Part shown: positions 1-8,096 of the stretch, one piece after another
Numbering within the stretch: position 1 is the first letter of the stretch
Layout: each line of letters opens with the position of its first letter
Assembly (NCBI RefSeq): GCF_002872255.1
Contig: NZ_NIPR01000034.1
Coordinates: 1 to 64,000 of the forward strand
DNA length: 64,000 nt
Source: Companilactobacillus nuruki
GTDB lineage: Bacteria; Bacillota; Bacilli; Lactobacillales; Lactobacillaceae
Reading direction: 5' to 3'
Position numbers and translations under genes: made by a program
The notes under the pieces: generated by a model
Told to the model about the DNA's origin: nothing
Seen by the model: the letters and a program-made list of their open reading frames with translations, nothing else
Database searches by the model: none

Positions 1-1
1 A

Positions 2-94
2 ATACCAGAGGAACTAGAAGCCTATTTACCGTGGAACTTTAAATCATCACGATTGAAAACGACTAACGAAGATAATCAAAAAATCGCCGCATAA
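2..94 (+). CDS. C-terminal fragment of an unidentified protein
   Basis: An open frame enters from the left edge and stops at TAA 92-94, leaving 30 residues that include EELEAYLPWNFK and end in QKIAA. It is followed directly by a hairpin terminator, so this is the true 3' end of a gene. The fragment is too short to identify. A transposase end was considered because of its basic, Trp-containing tail, but no diagnostic motif is present. Confidence 0.5.
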   Translation: MPEELEAYLPWNFKSSRLKTTNEDNQKIAA

Positions 95-105
95 ATGAAC
101 ACACA

Positions 106-150
106 AAATCATCCGCATTCTCAAATGAGAGTACGGATGATTTTTTATTT
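106..150. terminator. Rho-independent terminator, probably bidirectional
   Basis: Arms AAATCATCCG and CGGATGATTT enclose a second short pairing (TTCTC/GAGAG) and are followed by a T-rich run. It lies between a rightward gene end and the end of the leftward lipoprotein gene. Confidence 0.85.
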
Positions 151-182
151 TTCAATACGGTCAGTTATTAGGTGCTTACTAA

Positions 183-791
183 TTATCCATGCCATGGTTC
201 ATTGTTAACGCCGTCTGGTCCAGAAACTTTTTCAAATGTTCCAGTGAGGTTGCCATTAACGTCATAGAAATTACCATTTGATCTAACAACCACTACTGTA
301 GGATTGGGAGTGTTTTTTAGATAAACGTGATATCCATCTGACTGAACAGTAACATTAAATGAACCAGGATCTGCTTCTCCCATTGAGTGAGCTACTAAAC
401 TAACAGCTTGTTGTGAATTAGAGATTACTGGTTGTGCTTGAGTCTGTTGATTTGAAGCAGCTTGTCCTTGAGTTTGATTAGATTGTGTTGAAGTTCCTGT
501 TGTTTGTTGAGTACTCTGACCAATAGAGTTGGTACTTTGAGATGTACTTTGTTGTTGGCTTGTGGAATTATCGGCATCTTTTTGATTGGACTTGCTATCG
601 CTTTTAGAACTTTTTTGTTTGCTAGTTTTTTTGGATTTGCTACTCTTATTAGATTTCTTAGCAGATTCGGTCTTGGTCGATGAGTCTTTTGATTCTGTTG
701 AATTCTGATTTGATGAGCAAGCGGCTAATGATGTTAGTAGAACAGCCGACACCATGATTCCCCCGATGGTACTTAAAAACTTATTTTTCAT
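183..791 (-). CDS. Secreted lipoprotein with Ser/Lys/Gln-rich linker
   Basis: The 202-aa product begins with a lipoprotein signal peptide (MKNKF start, hydrophobic core, lipobox LAAC with Cys about residue 25), so it should be lipid-anchored on the outer face of the membrane. Residues about 26-120 are a low-complexity linker of Ser, Thr, Lys, Asn and Gln, typical of a spacer crossing the wall. The last 75 residues form a small ordered domain with GSFNVTVQSDGYHVYLK and a C-terminal EPWHG. I do not recognise this domain. The start is supported by AAAGGA about 12 nt upstream. It is transcribed alone, away from the two-component system at 1229-3242, and a run of TGTWAH boxes lies about 220 bp upstream in the shared intergenic region. 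Confidence 0.85.
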   Translation of the reverse strand: MKNKFLSTIGGIMVSAVLLTSLAACSSNQNSTESKDSSTKTESAKKSNKSSKSKKTSKQKSSKSDSKSNQKDADNSTSQQQSTSQSTNSIGQSTQQTTGTSTQSNQTQGQAASNQQTQAQPVISNSQQAVSLVAHSMGEADPGSFNVTVQSDGYHVYLKNTPNPTVVVVRSNGNFYDVNGNLTGTFEKVSGPDGVNNEPWHG

Positions 792-1009
792 GATAATTCA
801 ATTCCTTTAGCATATTTTTTGTAGCAAGAAAACAAAACCGGTTACATAAATCACTCCCTATGAAATTCCCAAACTCAGTATTCATGTAGAATTTTAGCAA
901 GATTTTATTAATAAATAAAGAATTTTAAAGATAATTTAATAACTATTAGAAAATCTAGTTTGAGTTGAAATGCTAATAAGTCTGCATGAAATAGAATTTG
1001 TATTTCTTT

Positions 1010-1037
1010 TGTAATGTTATTGTAACACAATTGTAAT
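1010..1037 (+). promoter_or_regulatory. Three tandem WalR/PhoP-type boxes
   Basis: TGTAAT (1010-1015), TGTAAC (1021-1026) and TGTAAT (1032-1037) recur at exact 11-bp steps. They match the WalR (YycF) consensus TGTWAH-N5-TGTWAH. The outer two are 22 bp apart, the spacing used by LytTR regulators, so binding by the neighbouring response regulator is an alternative. The intergenic stretch 792-1228 otherwise holds only promoter-like sequence. Confidence 0.55.
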
Positions 1038-1040
1038 ATT

Positions 1041-1069
1041 TTGAAATAGTATTATTTAAAAACCATACT
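1041..1069 (+). promoter_or_regulatory. Candidate promoter next to the boxes
   Basis: TTGAAA (1041-1046) is separated by 17 bp from CATACT (1064-1069), and the third TGTAAT box ends 3 bp before the -35. No obvious gene starts directly after it, so it would drive a long leader for the kinase gene. Confidence 0.4.
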
Positions 1070-1176
1070 AATTTCTATGTTCATTTTATTCAATATGCCC
1101 TCTATAAAAGGGTTTGGTCGTAAAATATACTTTTTTAATCATTAACGTATTGATGCGAATTTCATAGTTGTTATTT

Positions 1177-1185
1177 TGATATAAT
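1177..1185 (+). promoter_or_regulatory. Extended -10 promoter of the kinase gene
   Basis: TGaTATAAT is a perfect extended -10 element about 40 bp before the kinase start. No good -35 is visible at 17 bp, which is acceptable for an extended -10 promoter. Confidence 0.5.
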
Positions 1186-1228
1186 TTGAGATAGATTAAT
1201 TATAAATATAATTAAGCGGGTGATATTT

Positions 1229-2509
1229 TTGGCTGTAACAATAATAGTTCAGGGATTTGTATTTCTTATGAATGCAAAAATCATGTTGAGTGAATTCAGA
1301 TTGAAATGGGTCGATTTATTTATGGTTTTTGTTAATGTACCAATTGTCATATTGTTAACGAATATCAATCAGGCAGTATCTATTCTAGTTAGTGTATTTT
1401 TGAATTTATTTTATCTTTTTTTATTAACTTCAAACGTCAAAAAATCACTGGTATTGGAAGCGTTGATTTATGTAATAAACTTAACGGCCGATCATCTTTC
1501 AGATATAATTTTGAGATTGTCGCATTTTAATATTCCTTATATAGTTAGCTTTATTATGATTCAGGCATTATTTATGCCGATTTTGTACCTTATTGTCAGA
1601 AATAATAAAGAATCAGAGTTTGAAAATTTGGTTGGGATTTCAAAATTAGAAACGTCTCTGTCTGTACTCATATTAATTGTTTTTGGAATACTCATGACTT
1701 TTACAGAAATTCTTTCAGGAAATAAATTAGATAATTTGATTTATAATTTGTTGATTTTAGTAATGGCCTCTTTAATATTGTTAGTTATTCATTTTTCACG
1801 AATAAAGGATTTAGAAAAGAACTTTGATTTGCAAAAAAAGGAATTACAAATTAAAAATAATAATCGTTATATTCATGAAATGGAAAAACATTACAATGAA
1901 TTAAGAAAATTTAGACATGATTATCAAAACACGTTGCTCTCTCTGGATGAGTATATTAGAACTGATGATATACAAGGATTGAAGAAATATTACAATGCAG
2001 AGATTAAGCCAATATCTTCAAAAATGGGGCAGGAAAAGTATAAACTTGAGGATATAAGTAAGGTTGGCAACAAGGAGTTAAAGAGTATTTTCTTCAATAA
2101 ACTATATTCTGCTCAATTGGAGGGGATCAATGTATCGTTCGAATCAAAAAATGAAATAAAGAACTTTCATACAGATACATTAGATTTGGCCGTTGCTATG
2201 GGAATTATTTTAGATAACGCAATTGAAGAGACGAAGGAACAAGACCATGGGGTAATTCAAGTAGGTATTATTGATGTCGATACCGAGATTATGATTATTG
2301 TTCAGAATTCAGTACGTGATAATGAGTTACCTGTATGGAAAATGAAAAGGGCTGGTTTTTCTACAAAGGGAGCAAGTCGAGGTATGGGTTTAAGCAACCT
2401 TACTGAAATAATAAACAGAAATAAGAATCTAATGCTAGAAACCATGAAAGTAAACAATAATTTCTTGCAGAAGATTACCATTGAAGTAGGTGATATCAAG
2501 GATGATTGA
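1229..2509 (+). CDS. AgrC/ComD-type sensor histidine kinase (GHKL)
   Basis: A membrane sensor kinase of the HPK10 peptide-pheromone class. The first about 195 residues hold six or seven hydrophobic segments. Then come a charged coiled coil and the phospho-acceptor motif RKFRHDYQN (His about 230), and a GHKL ATPase domain with the N-box region ILDNAIEET and the glycine motif GMGLSNL. GTG at 1220 opens the frame, but the Shine-Dalgarno GGGTGA (1218-1223) better fits TTG at 1229, so that start is preferred. The gene overlaps its response regulator by 8 nt. Members of this family sense secreted peptides, but no agrB/agrD-like pair or obvious pheromone gene is adjacent, so the ligand is unknown. 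Confidence 0.88.
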   Translation: MAVTIIVQGFVFLMNAKIMLSEFRLKWVDLFMVFVNVPIVILLTNINQAVSILVSVFLNLFYLFLLTSNVKKSLVLEALIYVINLTADHLSDIILRLSHFNIPYIVSFIMIQALFMPILYLIVRNNKESEFENLVGISKLETSLSVLILIVFGILMTFTEILSGNKLDNLIYNLLILVMASLILLVIHFSRIKDLEKNFDLQKKELQIKNNNRYIHEMEKHYNELRKFRHDYQNTLLSLDEYIRTDDIQGLKKYYNAEIKPISSKMGQEKYKLEDISKVGNKELKSIFFNKLYSAQLEGINVSFESKNEIKNFHTDTLDLAVAMGIILDNAIEETKEQDHGVIQVGIIDVDTEIMIIVQNSVRDNELPVWKMKRAGFSTKGASRGMGLSNLTEIINRNKNLMLETMKVNNNFLQKITIEVGDIKDD

Positions 2510-3242
2510 TATATTTGTCTGTGAGGACAACTATAAGCAACTAAATGAAATAGTCAGTTATATTAACAATTATGTATTAATAGAAAATCTTGATATGGAA
2601 TTAAAATTAGCGACAAGTGATCCTTACAGAATTTTGAATTATTTGGAAAAAAATGATACTGAAAAGAGTCTCTATTTTCTCGATATTGGTTTATCGTCAG
2701 ATATTGATGGGATTGAATTGGCAAAAAAAATCCGTAAAAATGACTTTGACAGTAAAATAGTGTTTATAACTACACATTCAGAAATGGTGTTTTTAACTTT
2801 TAAGTATCAAATTGAAGCCTTAGATTACATCTTAAAAGACTTTCCTGATGAAATTCAGGGGAAAGTAACCAGGGCGATTGATCTATGTAATGAACAATTT
2901 CAAAAAAAGGAATCAAAAAGTGAAGAATATTATCAAATTAAAACAGGTGATCAATTGAAGTCTGTTAAAATATCGGATATTTTATTCTTTGAGAGTTCAC
3001 CAGTGCCACATAAAGTGATCGTCCATTTGATGAATGGTCAATTTGAGTTTTATAACACGATGAAGGAAATTGAATCTGAGAATGAAAAGTTTTTCAGATG
3101 TCACAAATCGTATGTTGTGAATGTTGATAATGTTGAATCGATCAATAGGCAAACTAGGAAAATTACCATGTCAGATGGGGAAATTATTTTTAGTTCTGTA
3201 CTGGGCTGCCGTACTTTAGTTAAAATGAAAAATAATAATTAA
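2502..3242 (+). CDS. LytTR-family response regulator (AgrA/ComE type)
   Basis: The cognate regulator of the preceding kinase. Residues 1-120 form a receiver domain with the acidic pocket CEDN and the phospho-accepting Asp in FLDIGL (about residue 61). The C-terminal about 100 residues are a LytTR DNA-binding domain, recognisable from the FFESS strand, FFRCHKSYVVN and the following loop. This is the DNA-binding fold used for direct repeats by AgrA, ComE and plantaricin regulators. ATG at 2502 is chosen because GTAGGTGA at 2486-2493 is well placed; an in-frame GTG at 2490 lies inside that site. The kinase stop codon overlaps the start, implying translational coupling. The target genes are not evident. 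Confidence 0.9.
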   Translation: MIDIFVCEDNYKQLNEIVSYINNYVLIENLDMELKLATSDPYRILNYLEKNDTEKSLYFLDIGLSSDIDGIELAKKIRKNDFDSKIVFITTHSEMVFLTFKYQIEALDYILKDFPDEIQGKVTRAIDLCNEQFQKKESKSEEYYQIKTGDQLKSVKISDILFFESSPVPHKVIVHLMNGQFEFYNTMKEIESENEKFFRCHKSYVVNVDNVESINRQTRKITMSDGEIIFSSVLGCRTLVKMKNNN

Positions 3243-3245
3243 TAA

Positions 3246-3289
3246 AAATCACTCATGAATCTTATTGGGATTCATGAGTGACTTTTTAT
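3246..3289. terminator. Terminator of the two-component operon
   Basis: TCACTCATGAAT and TTCATGAGTGA pair around a short loop and are followed by CTTTTTATTT. Confidence 0.85.
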
Positions 3290-3376
3290 TTAGATAGATA
3301 TTTTTCAAATGGTATAGTTTTTCCCCATTAGGTTTTTGTTGATTTTTTAAGTGACTTTTTTGTTAAACATAATTAA

Positions 3377-3589
3377 TTATTTTTTTATATTAATCAAATG
3401 ATAATAAACGAAGTAAACAATAGATAAAAATACGGTAATTGAAAATAACCAACCAAAGGCACCCTGTGGTTTATTGTAGGCAATAATAGGAGTCAGATAC
3501 CACCAGCCACGAGTTGAACTAATAATTACAAAAATAGAAATTGTTAAAATCCAAAGTAATAGTAAAACTAATCTACAAATCCCTCGCAT
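3377..3589 (-). CDS. Small two-helix membrane protein
   Basis: A 70-aa protein with two hydrophobic segments: residues about 5-25 (rich in Leu and Ile, starting MRGICRLVLL) and about 47-63 (GWLFSITVFLSIVYFVYY). They are joined by a loop with SSTRGWWYLTP. GGAGGT lies 7 nt before the chosen ATG at 3589. An upstream in-frame ATG would place that ribosome site inside the coding region. It is transcribed alone. I do not recognise the family and assign no function. Confidence 0.65.
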   Translation of the reverse strand: MRGICRLVLLLLWILTISIFVIISSTRGWWYLTPIIAYNKPQGAFGWLFSITVFLSIVYFVYYHLINIKK

Positions 3590-3811
3590 AGTTATACCTC
3601 CAGTAAACAATGATATATCTCAAGCATAATTCAAAAAATATTTAGTACAATGAAAAATCAAATAGATTCTAAAAATATTTTGATTCTAACATGATTATGA
3701 TGAATAATATGTCTTTTATGATTAAATCAAGTGATTTTTTAATTGGAGTGATTTAATTGAAAAAGTGAGCATTAAAATTGATGCTATCTTTACAAAAAGG
3801 AATGTTAATTA

Positions 3812-4177
3812 ATGAAAAAATTATTAGTATTGGTGGAACCACATTTTCATGCAGAACAATATGCGGATATATCAATTTCTAAAGAAAAGGATTTTTTAGT
3901 TTTAAAACGTGAAGGTGGCCCAAGTTCAGAAGAATATGAAGATGTTTTAATGGTTGATTTGAATAATCCTTCCAAAGCAGCTACAGAATTAAAACATTAT
4001 ATGCAGTTAAATGATTTTGAATTGTCAGGCATTATTTCTGCTAGTGAGTCGGTGAGATCTTTTGCCAATAACTTAGGGAGAAACGTTTTTGAGAATTATA
4101 ATTCTTTTTATAAGAATTCAACTACTAGAAATAGTTATGTAATATATAGAAGACCCAATCTGAAAAATTTAACTTAG
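3812..4177 (+). CDS. Stand-alone pre-ATP-grasp-like fragment
   Basis: A 121-aa protein starting MKKLLVLVEPHFH, then a Rossmann-like pattern with the conserved-looking strand GIISASESVRSFANNLG, followed by NSFYKNSTTRNSYVIYRR. This order resembles the pre-ATP-grasp domain of carboxylate-amine ligases, where an 'is-it-here' strand and the start of the ATP-binding region follow in the same way. The frame stops (TAG TAA) where the catalytic domain should begin, and I find no continuation in the other frames. It is therefore probably the truncated N-terminus of a former ATP-grasp enzyme, or a small protein with that fold. AAAGGA sits about 11 nt before the start. The family call is an inference. 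Confidence 0.5.
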   Translation: MKKLLVLVEPHFHAEQYADISISKEKDFLVLKREGGPSSEEYEDVLMVDLNNPSKAATELKHYMQLNDFELSGIISASESVRSFANNLGRNVFENYNSFYKNSTTRNSYVIYRRPNLKNLT

Positions 4178-4331
4178 TAAACTCGATTGCTTGTATATCA
4201 ACATTCGCAACCACTTTTGCCCGTGCCAGTTGCGCAAGTATAGGTTAACTTTTGCGTAATATTAGTACCTAATTGCTAGGTTGTTTAGTGATTAATTGTT
4301 ATTATCGGGATAAAGAAAGGCGGTGGATGTC

Positions 4332-4679
4332 ATGAAAAATCAATTTAGCCAACAGCTAGTAAAAATTAGACGTCAACGCAATTTATCTCAAGATCAGTTA
4401 GCTAGCCAGTTATTCGTTTCAAGACAGGCGATATCTAAATGGGAACAGGGAGAAACAACCCCCGATTTGAAAACCTTAGTTCAATTAACTGAAATTTTAG
4501 ATGTTGATTTGAATGAACTGGTATTTGGTGGGACTAATCATGCAAAAAAAAATAATTATTCAGACGAAAAGAAGCATTCACAGTATAGACCTATGAACTT
4601 CTGGGAATTTTTGGCCCGCTATTGGTGGGTCTTGATAGCTTTGATGGCTTCAATTGCTGGAATTTTTTTTAATCGTTAG
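4332..4679 (+). CDS. XRE-family regulator with C-terminal membrane anchor
   Basis: The 115-aa product has an N-terminal Cro/CI-type helix-turn-helix (LVKIRRQRNLSQDQLASQL, then VSRQAISKWEQGETTPD, roughly residues 7-60). A polar linker follows, and then one hydrophobic helix (WWVLIALMASIAGIFF) at the very end. Such tail-anchored XRE proteins are common in Firmicutes, where the membrane segment may localise or tune the regulator. ATG 4332 is preferred over the in-frame GTG at 4323 because AAAGGCGGTGG lies between about 4316 and 4326. The 150 bp upstream contain overlapping inverted repeats (CGCAAC/GTTGCG around 4204-4232) that could serve as its own operator. Confidence 0.85.
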   Translation: MKNQFSQQLVKIRRQRNLSQDQLASQLFVSRQAISKWEQGETTPDLKTLVQLTEILDVDLNELVFGGTNHAKKNNYSDEKKHSQYRPMNFWEFLARYWWVLIALMASIAGIFFNR

Positions 4680-4772
4680 ATATTCTAAAAGAAGATTAGC
4701 ATTATTCGACTTTCTAGATAATCTCTTTAATGATAATATTTTTATATATTTTTGATTAAGAAGGGATAGTTT

Positions 4773-5339
4773 ATGAAAAAAATTGCAGTTTATTGTGGTG
4801 CATCTGAAGGAAACGACGATGTATATAAAGAATCAATGATTCAACTGGGTGAATATTTAGCAAAGAATAATTTGGAATTAGTATATGGCGGTGGTGGCGT
4901 TGGTCTTATGGGACTATTAGCTAATACTGTATTGGATAATGGAGGAATCGTCCATGGTATCATGCCTAAGGAATTAATGGATCGAGGTGCCTCTTTAAAT
5001 AGATTGAAAGATTTAAAAGTTGTAGATAATATGAGTGTTCGTAAAAAGATGATGCTTGAGGAAGCTGATGGCTGCATTGCTTTACCAGGTGGACCGGGGA
5101 CCCTAGAAGAAATTGTTGAAGCATTTTCCTGGGCAAGACTAGGCGATAATAATAGTCCATGTGTTTTCTATAATATTTCAGGATACTACGAACCTATGAA
5201 ATCAATGTTTGATAGTATGGTTAGTAAAGAATTTCTAACTAGCAATGATCGAGAAAAACTGCTTTTCTCAGACTCTTTGGAAGAAATATTTCGATTTATG
5301 GATAGCTATATTCCTCCTAAGATTCGTCAGTATAATTAA
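4773..5339 (+). CDS. LOG-family (YvdD-like) nucleoside 5'-monophosphate phosphoribohydrolase
   Basis: A 188-aa cytosolic protein of the LYSINE DECARBOXYLASE-like/LOG superfamily. It shows GGGGVGLMG (about residues 38-46) and the family signature PGGPGTLEE (about 106-114), which binds the nucleotide phosphate and supplies the catalytic Glu. Characterised members hydrolyse nucleoside 5'-monophosphates to base and ribose 5-phosphate. Bacterial homologues are often misnamed lysine decarboxylases. Its length is normal for the family. It is a single gene with AAGGGA before the ATG and a strong terminator after it. Confidence 0.88.
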   Translation: MKKIAVYCGASEGNDDVYKESMIQLGEYLAKNNLELVYGGGGVGLMGLLANTVLDNGGIVHGIMPKELMDRGASLNRLKDLKVVDNMSVRKKMMLEEADGCIALPGGPGTLEEIVEAFSWARLGDNNSPCVFYNISGYYEPMKSMFDSMVSKEFLTSNDREKLLFSDSLEEIFRFMDSYIPPKIRQYN

Positions 5340-5412
5340 AGTGACATATTAGTTCGGATATGAACTACTACAGTGATAAAATATAAAATTATCAATTTTT
5401 AAAATTCATATA

Positions 5413-5452
5413 AAAATATCCTCAATCTAAAAGAAGACTGAGGATATTTTTT
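5413..5452. terminator. Terminator after the LOG-family gene
   Basis: AAATATCCTCA and TGAGGATATTT form an 11-bp stem followed by TTTTTATT. Confidence 0.88.
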
Positions 5453-5532
5453 ATTCAAAAGATTAAAAATTATATAGATAAATCAATAATGCTATTTTTC
5501 TTGATTTTTATTAAAAATTCGTTTTTCATCCG

Positions 5533-5560
5533 TGTTACGTTTTTGTTACTTCGTTGTAAT
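5533..5560 (+). promoter_or_regulatory. Three WalR-type boxes before the muramidase operon
   Basis: TGTTAC (5533-5538), TGTTAC (5544-5549) and TGTAAT (5555-5560) are separated by exactly 5 bp each. Each hexamer fits TGTWAH, the WalR (YycF) consensus known from autolysin promoters. The site lies 72 bp before the GH25 start, as expected for wall-hydrolase control. Confidence 0.72.
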
Positions 5561-5631
5561 AATTAATTAATATTATCTAAATACCCCTACAATAATAATC
5601 GTTGCAGACTAATAAAGGGGAGAATGGGTTA

Positions 5632-6591
5632 ATGATTTTTAATAAAAGGGTTGTAGCTTTAATAACTACAACGGTATCTCTGGGGGCACTTTTTTTCTGT
5701 GCTACTAATGTTGATGCCGCTAGAATGGACATGGTCGATGTTTCTAATAACAATGGTGAAATGACGATCGATAATTTTAAAGATATGCATGATAATTATG
5801 GAGTGAAAGCAGCGGTTACTAAAATTAGTGAAGGCGGATCTTTCAAGGATGCCTATGCTGCTGGAGATATTAAGGCAGCTCAAGCGGCGGGATTATATAT
5901 CAATGGCTATCATTATGCTAGATATAGTACAGTTGCTCAAGCAATTTCTGAAGCTGACTTTGCTGCTCAAACTGCTAAAGATGATGGCTTACCCGTTGGA
6001 GCTGTTTTGGCTGCTGATGTGGAAAGTTCAGAACAATCTGCTAACTCTAAGGATCAAAATAATGCTAATAATACGGCCTTTATGAATGAAGTCGCTAAAT
6101 ATGGTTATCGTTCTGATATTTATACGATGGGTTCTTGGTTAGGTACCAAGATGGACGTTAATAAAGGGTGGATTGCTGCATATCCATATGATGCTACCGA
6201 TAAAAATTGGTATCCGAATGCACATGGTTGGCAATGGACTAGTGGTTATAATTTTGATGGTAGCTATGGAAACTTTGATGTTTCCCAGTTGTATGATGGC
6301 TTTTTTACCAGTTATGAGGCACCACAAGGCTACAACAATAGTGTAACGACAAATAGTAATATTGAAGATAGCTCAAGTAATAATATTAGCGTGATTAATG
6401 TTAATAATACTACGGGTTCTTATGTACCCGTTATGAGTATGCAATCTGATGGTAGTGTTAAACCAGTATCAAACCGTGCATTAGCTAATAATACACCATG
6501 GCAAACTGATCAAGTTAAGGAAGTAAACGGCATCACTTATCATCGAGTTGCTACTAATGAATGGGTAGATTCTAAATATATTGTTGGGTAG
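5632..6591 (+). CDS. Secreted GH25 muramidase with SLAP-like C-terminal domain
   Basis: A 319-aa exported lysozyme. The signal peptide ends near NVDAA (residue 30). The GH25 catalytic domain follows, with the acidic pair typical of the family: Asp in MVDVSNNNG (about 36) and DVE at about 129-131. GH25 enzymes cleave the beta-1,4 bond between N-acetylmuramic acid and N-acetylglucosamine. A Ser/Asn linker leads to a 60-residue terminal domain ending YHRVATNEWVDSKYIVG. This resembles the SLAP wall-attachment repeat and is shared with the amidases at 7179 and 9753. ATG 5632 is chosen because AAAGGGGAG precedes it. It heads an operon with the next two genes and has WalR-type boxes upstream. Confidence 0.9.
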   Translation: MIFNKRVVALITTTVSLGALFFCATNVDAARMDMVDVSNNNGEMTIDNFKDMHDNYGVKAAVTKISEGGSFKDAYAAGDIKAAQAAGLYINGYHYARYSTVAQAISEADFAAQTAKDDGLPVGAVLAADVESSEQSANSKDQNNANNTAFMNEVAKYGYRSDIYTMGSWLGTKMDVNKGWIAAYPYDATDKNWYPNAHGWQWTSGYNFDGSYGNFDVSQLYDGFFTSYEAPQGYNNSVTTNSNIEDSSSNNISVINVNNTTGSYVPVMSMQSDGSVKPVSNRALANNTPWQTDQVKEVNGITYHRVATNEWVDSKYIVG

Positions 6592-6628
6592 TAAATGATT
6601 TGTGAAATATTAAAGAGAAAGGTGATAT

Positions 6629-7162
6629 ATGTTAGTTTTAAAAACAATTATTGCCCTTATCGTTTTTGCTTTAGGACTTTTTAGTTATCTTGAGGGCATT
6701 TCACAGTTACATAAAAAAGAAATTAAAAGTAATGAATATCAAGTATGGTTTTATCAACTAGAAATTAATTTAAAAAAGAGATTTCCAGAGCAAGATGGTA
6801 GATTAAATTTATTGAATAAGGTAACGGTTGTTCTTAATTTTCTTTTGATTATTTCTTTGGGAATCTTTGTGTCCGGAATTTATATCATTAATAAAACGCC
6901 TGATGTTTCGCTTATTATTTGGGGAATGTGGTCTGGATTGATATTAATGATTATGTCATTAATATTCCGTAATCAATATTATCGTCTATATAAGAAGACG
7001 ATTGATTGTTATTTGAATAGTACATTTGATGAAAGTATTAGTATCTCTTCGTATTTAAAGGTATTATTTCAAAACTTGATTGGTCGTCAAACAATGTTTG
7101 CATCAGGTATTTTGATTGTGGGAGCATTATTGTTTTATTTATATACGTTTTTATCACTATAA
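6629..7162 (+). CDS. Four-helix membrane protein in the muramidase operon
   Basis: A 177-aa protein with hydrophobic segments at about residues 3-22, 67-90, 95-116 and 154-175. A charged soluble stretch (KEIKSNEYQVWFYQLEINLKKRFPEQDG) lies between the first two. I do not recognise the family. It lies 37 bp after the muramidase and ends 16 bp before the amidase, with no terminator on either side, so it is probably co-expressed with two secreted wall hydrolases. A role in their export or in membrane modification is possible but unproven. AGAAAGGTGA precedes the start. Confidence 0.8.
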   Translation: MLVLKTIIALIVFALGLFSYLEGISQLHKKEIKSNEYQVWFYQLEINLKKRFPEQDGRLNLLNKVTVVLNFLLIISLGIFVSGIYIINKTPDVSLIIWGMWSGLILMIMSLIFRNQYYRLYKKTIDCYLNSTFDESISISSYLKVLFQNLIGRQTMFASGILIVGALLFYLYTFLSL

Positions 7163-7178
7163 AAAGGGGAATATGATT

Positions 7179-8096
7179 ATGAACAAAAGGAAACTTTCAT
7201 TAGTTTCGATGTTGTTAACAACATTAGGGATTTTATTGCTTATATCTAACACTAATACCGTCAAAGCTGAATCAATCAATGATTATATTATCAATAATAA
7301 GGTTCAGCCAGCCGCAATTCAAAATCGGGAGGGTACTTTTGGTGTTTGGAGTGGTTACGAAAATGGTGTCGGTAAACCAGAAGGTGTTGTTATTCATGAA
7401 ACTGCTATGGATAATACAGATGCTGAAACTTTAGTTGCTTCTTTTAATAATATTTGGAAACAACAGAGTGTGTATGTTCACGCTTTTGTTGATGACAAGG
7501 AAATTATTAATATCCACAACACTGATTATATTGTTTGGGGAGCTGGTGCTACTGCCAATAGTAAATTTATTCAAGTAGAACTATGTCGTGTACCAAGTGG
7601 GGATTATGATAAATTTACAAAGTCGATTGTAAATCAGGCCTATTATGCTGCTTCAAAATTACTTCAATATAATTTACCAGATACTCCTGGAGTGACAGTA
7701 ATGTCTCATCACCAGACATCATTGAAATGGAAACAGACAGATCATGTTGATCCAGATACTTATTTCCCAACATGGGGCTATAGTATGGATCAAATGAATG
7801 ATTTGATCAGTTACTTCTATAATAACTTGAAGAATACAGGCTATGCATATGGTACTAATGAAACTGGAAATAGTAATGGCGTTGATGATAAAGCAGTTAT
7901 CAAAACAAAGAATACTAATGGTAATTTTGCTCCGTTAGTTGCCTTCAATGATGATGGCAGTGTAACTAATATTAATAACCGTGGTTTAGGAAATGATACT
8001 TTCTGGCAAACTGATCAAACTAGAGATCTTAATGGAGTAACATATCATCGTGTTGCTACTAATGAATGGGTAGATTCACAATACATTGTTGGGTAA
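7179..8096 (+). CDS. Secreted N-acetylmuramoyl-L-alanine amidase (Amidase_2) with SLAP-like domain
   Basis: A 305-aa exported zinc amidase that should cut the bond between N-acetylmuramic acid and L-alanine of the stem peptide. The signal peptide ends near TVKA (residue 30). The Amidase_2 domain spans about residues 45-215. Likely zinc ligands are His in VVIHETA (about 73), His in VMSHHQT (about 177) and Asp in DHVDPD (about 191). The substrate strand YIVWGAGATANSKFIQVELC is also family-typical. The terminal domain repeats the SLAP-like unit of the muramidase (TFWQTDQTRDLNG, YHRVATNEWVDSQYIVG). ATG 7179 is chosen because AAGGGG lies 9 nt upstream; ATG 7173 is too close. It is the last gene of the muramidase operon. 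Confidence 0.9.
   Translation: MNKRKLSLVSMLLTTLGILLLISNTNTVKAESINDYIINNKVQPAAIQNREGTFGVWSGYENGVGKPEGVVIHETAMDNTDAETLVASFNNIWKQQSVYVHAFVDDKEIINIHNTDYIVWGAGATANSKFIQVELCRVPSGDYDKFTKSIVNQAYYAASKLLQYNLPDTPGVTVMSHHQTSLKWKQTDHVDPDTYFPTWGYSMDQMNDLISYFYNNLKNTGYAYGTNETGNSNGVDDKAVIKTKNTNGNFAPLVAFNDDGSVTNINNRGLGNDTFWQTDQTRDLNGVTYHRVATNEWVDSQYIVG

Noticed and set aside
2-94. Transposase end at the left edge.
   Set aside because: Thirty residues show no family-specific motif, so mobile origin cannot be claimed.
1077-1145. 22-codon frame (MFILFNMPSI...) right after a candidate promoter and before the AgrC-type kinase, possible pheromone.
   Set aside because: No ribosome site, ATG almost at the predicted transcription start, and no leader-peptide motif. 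Kept only as an idea.
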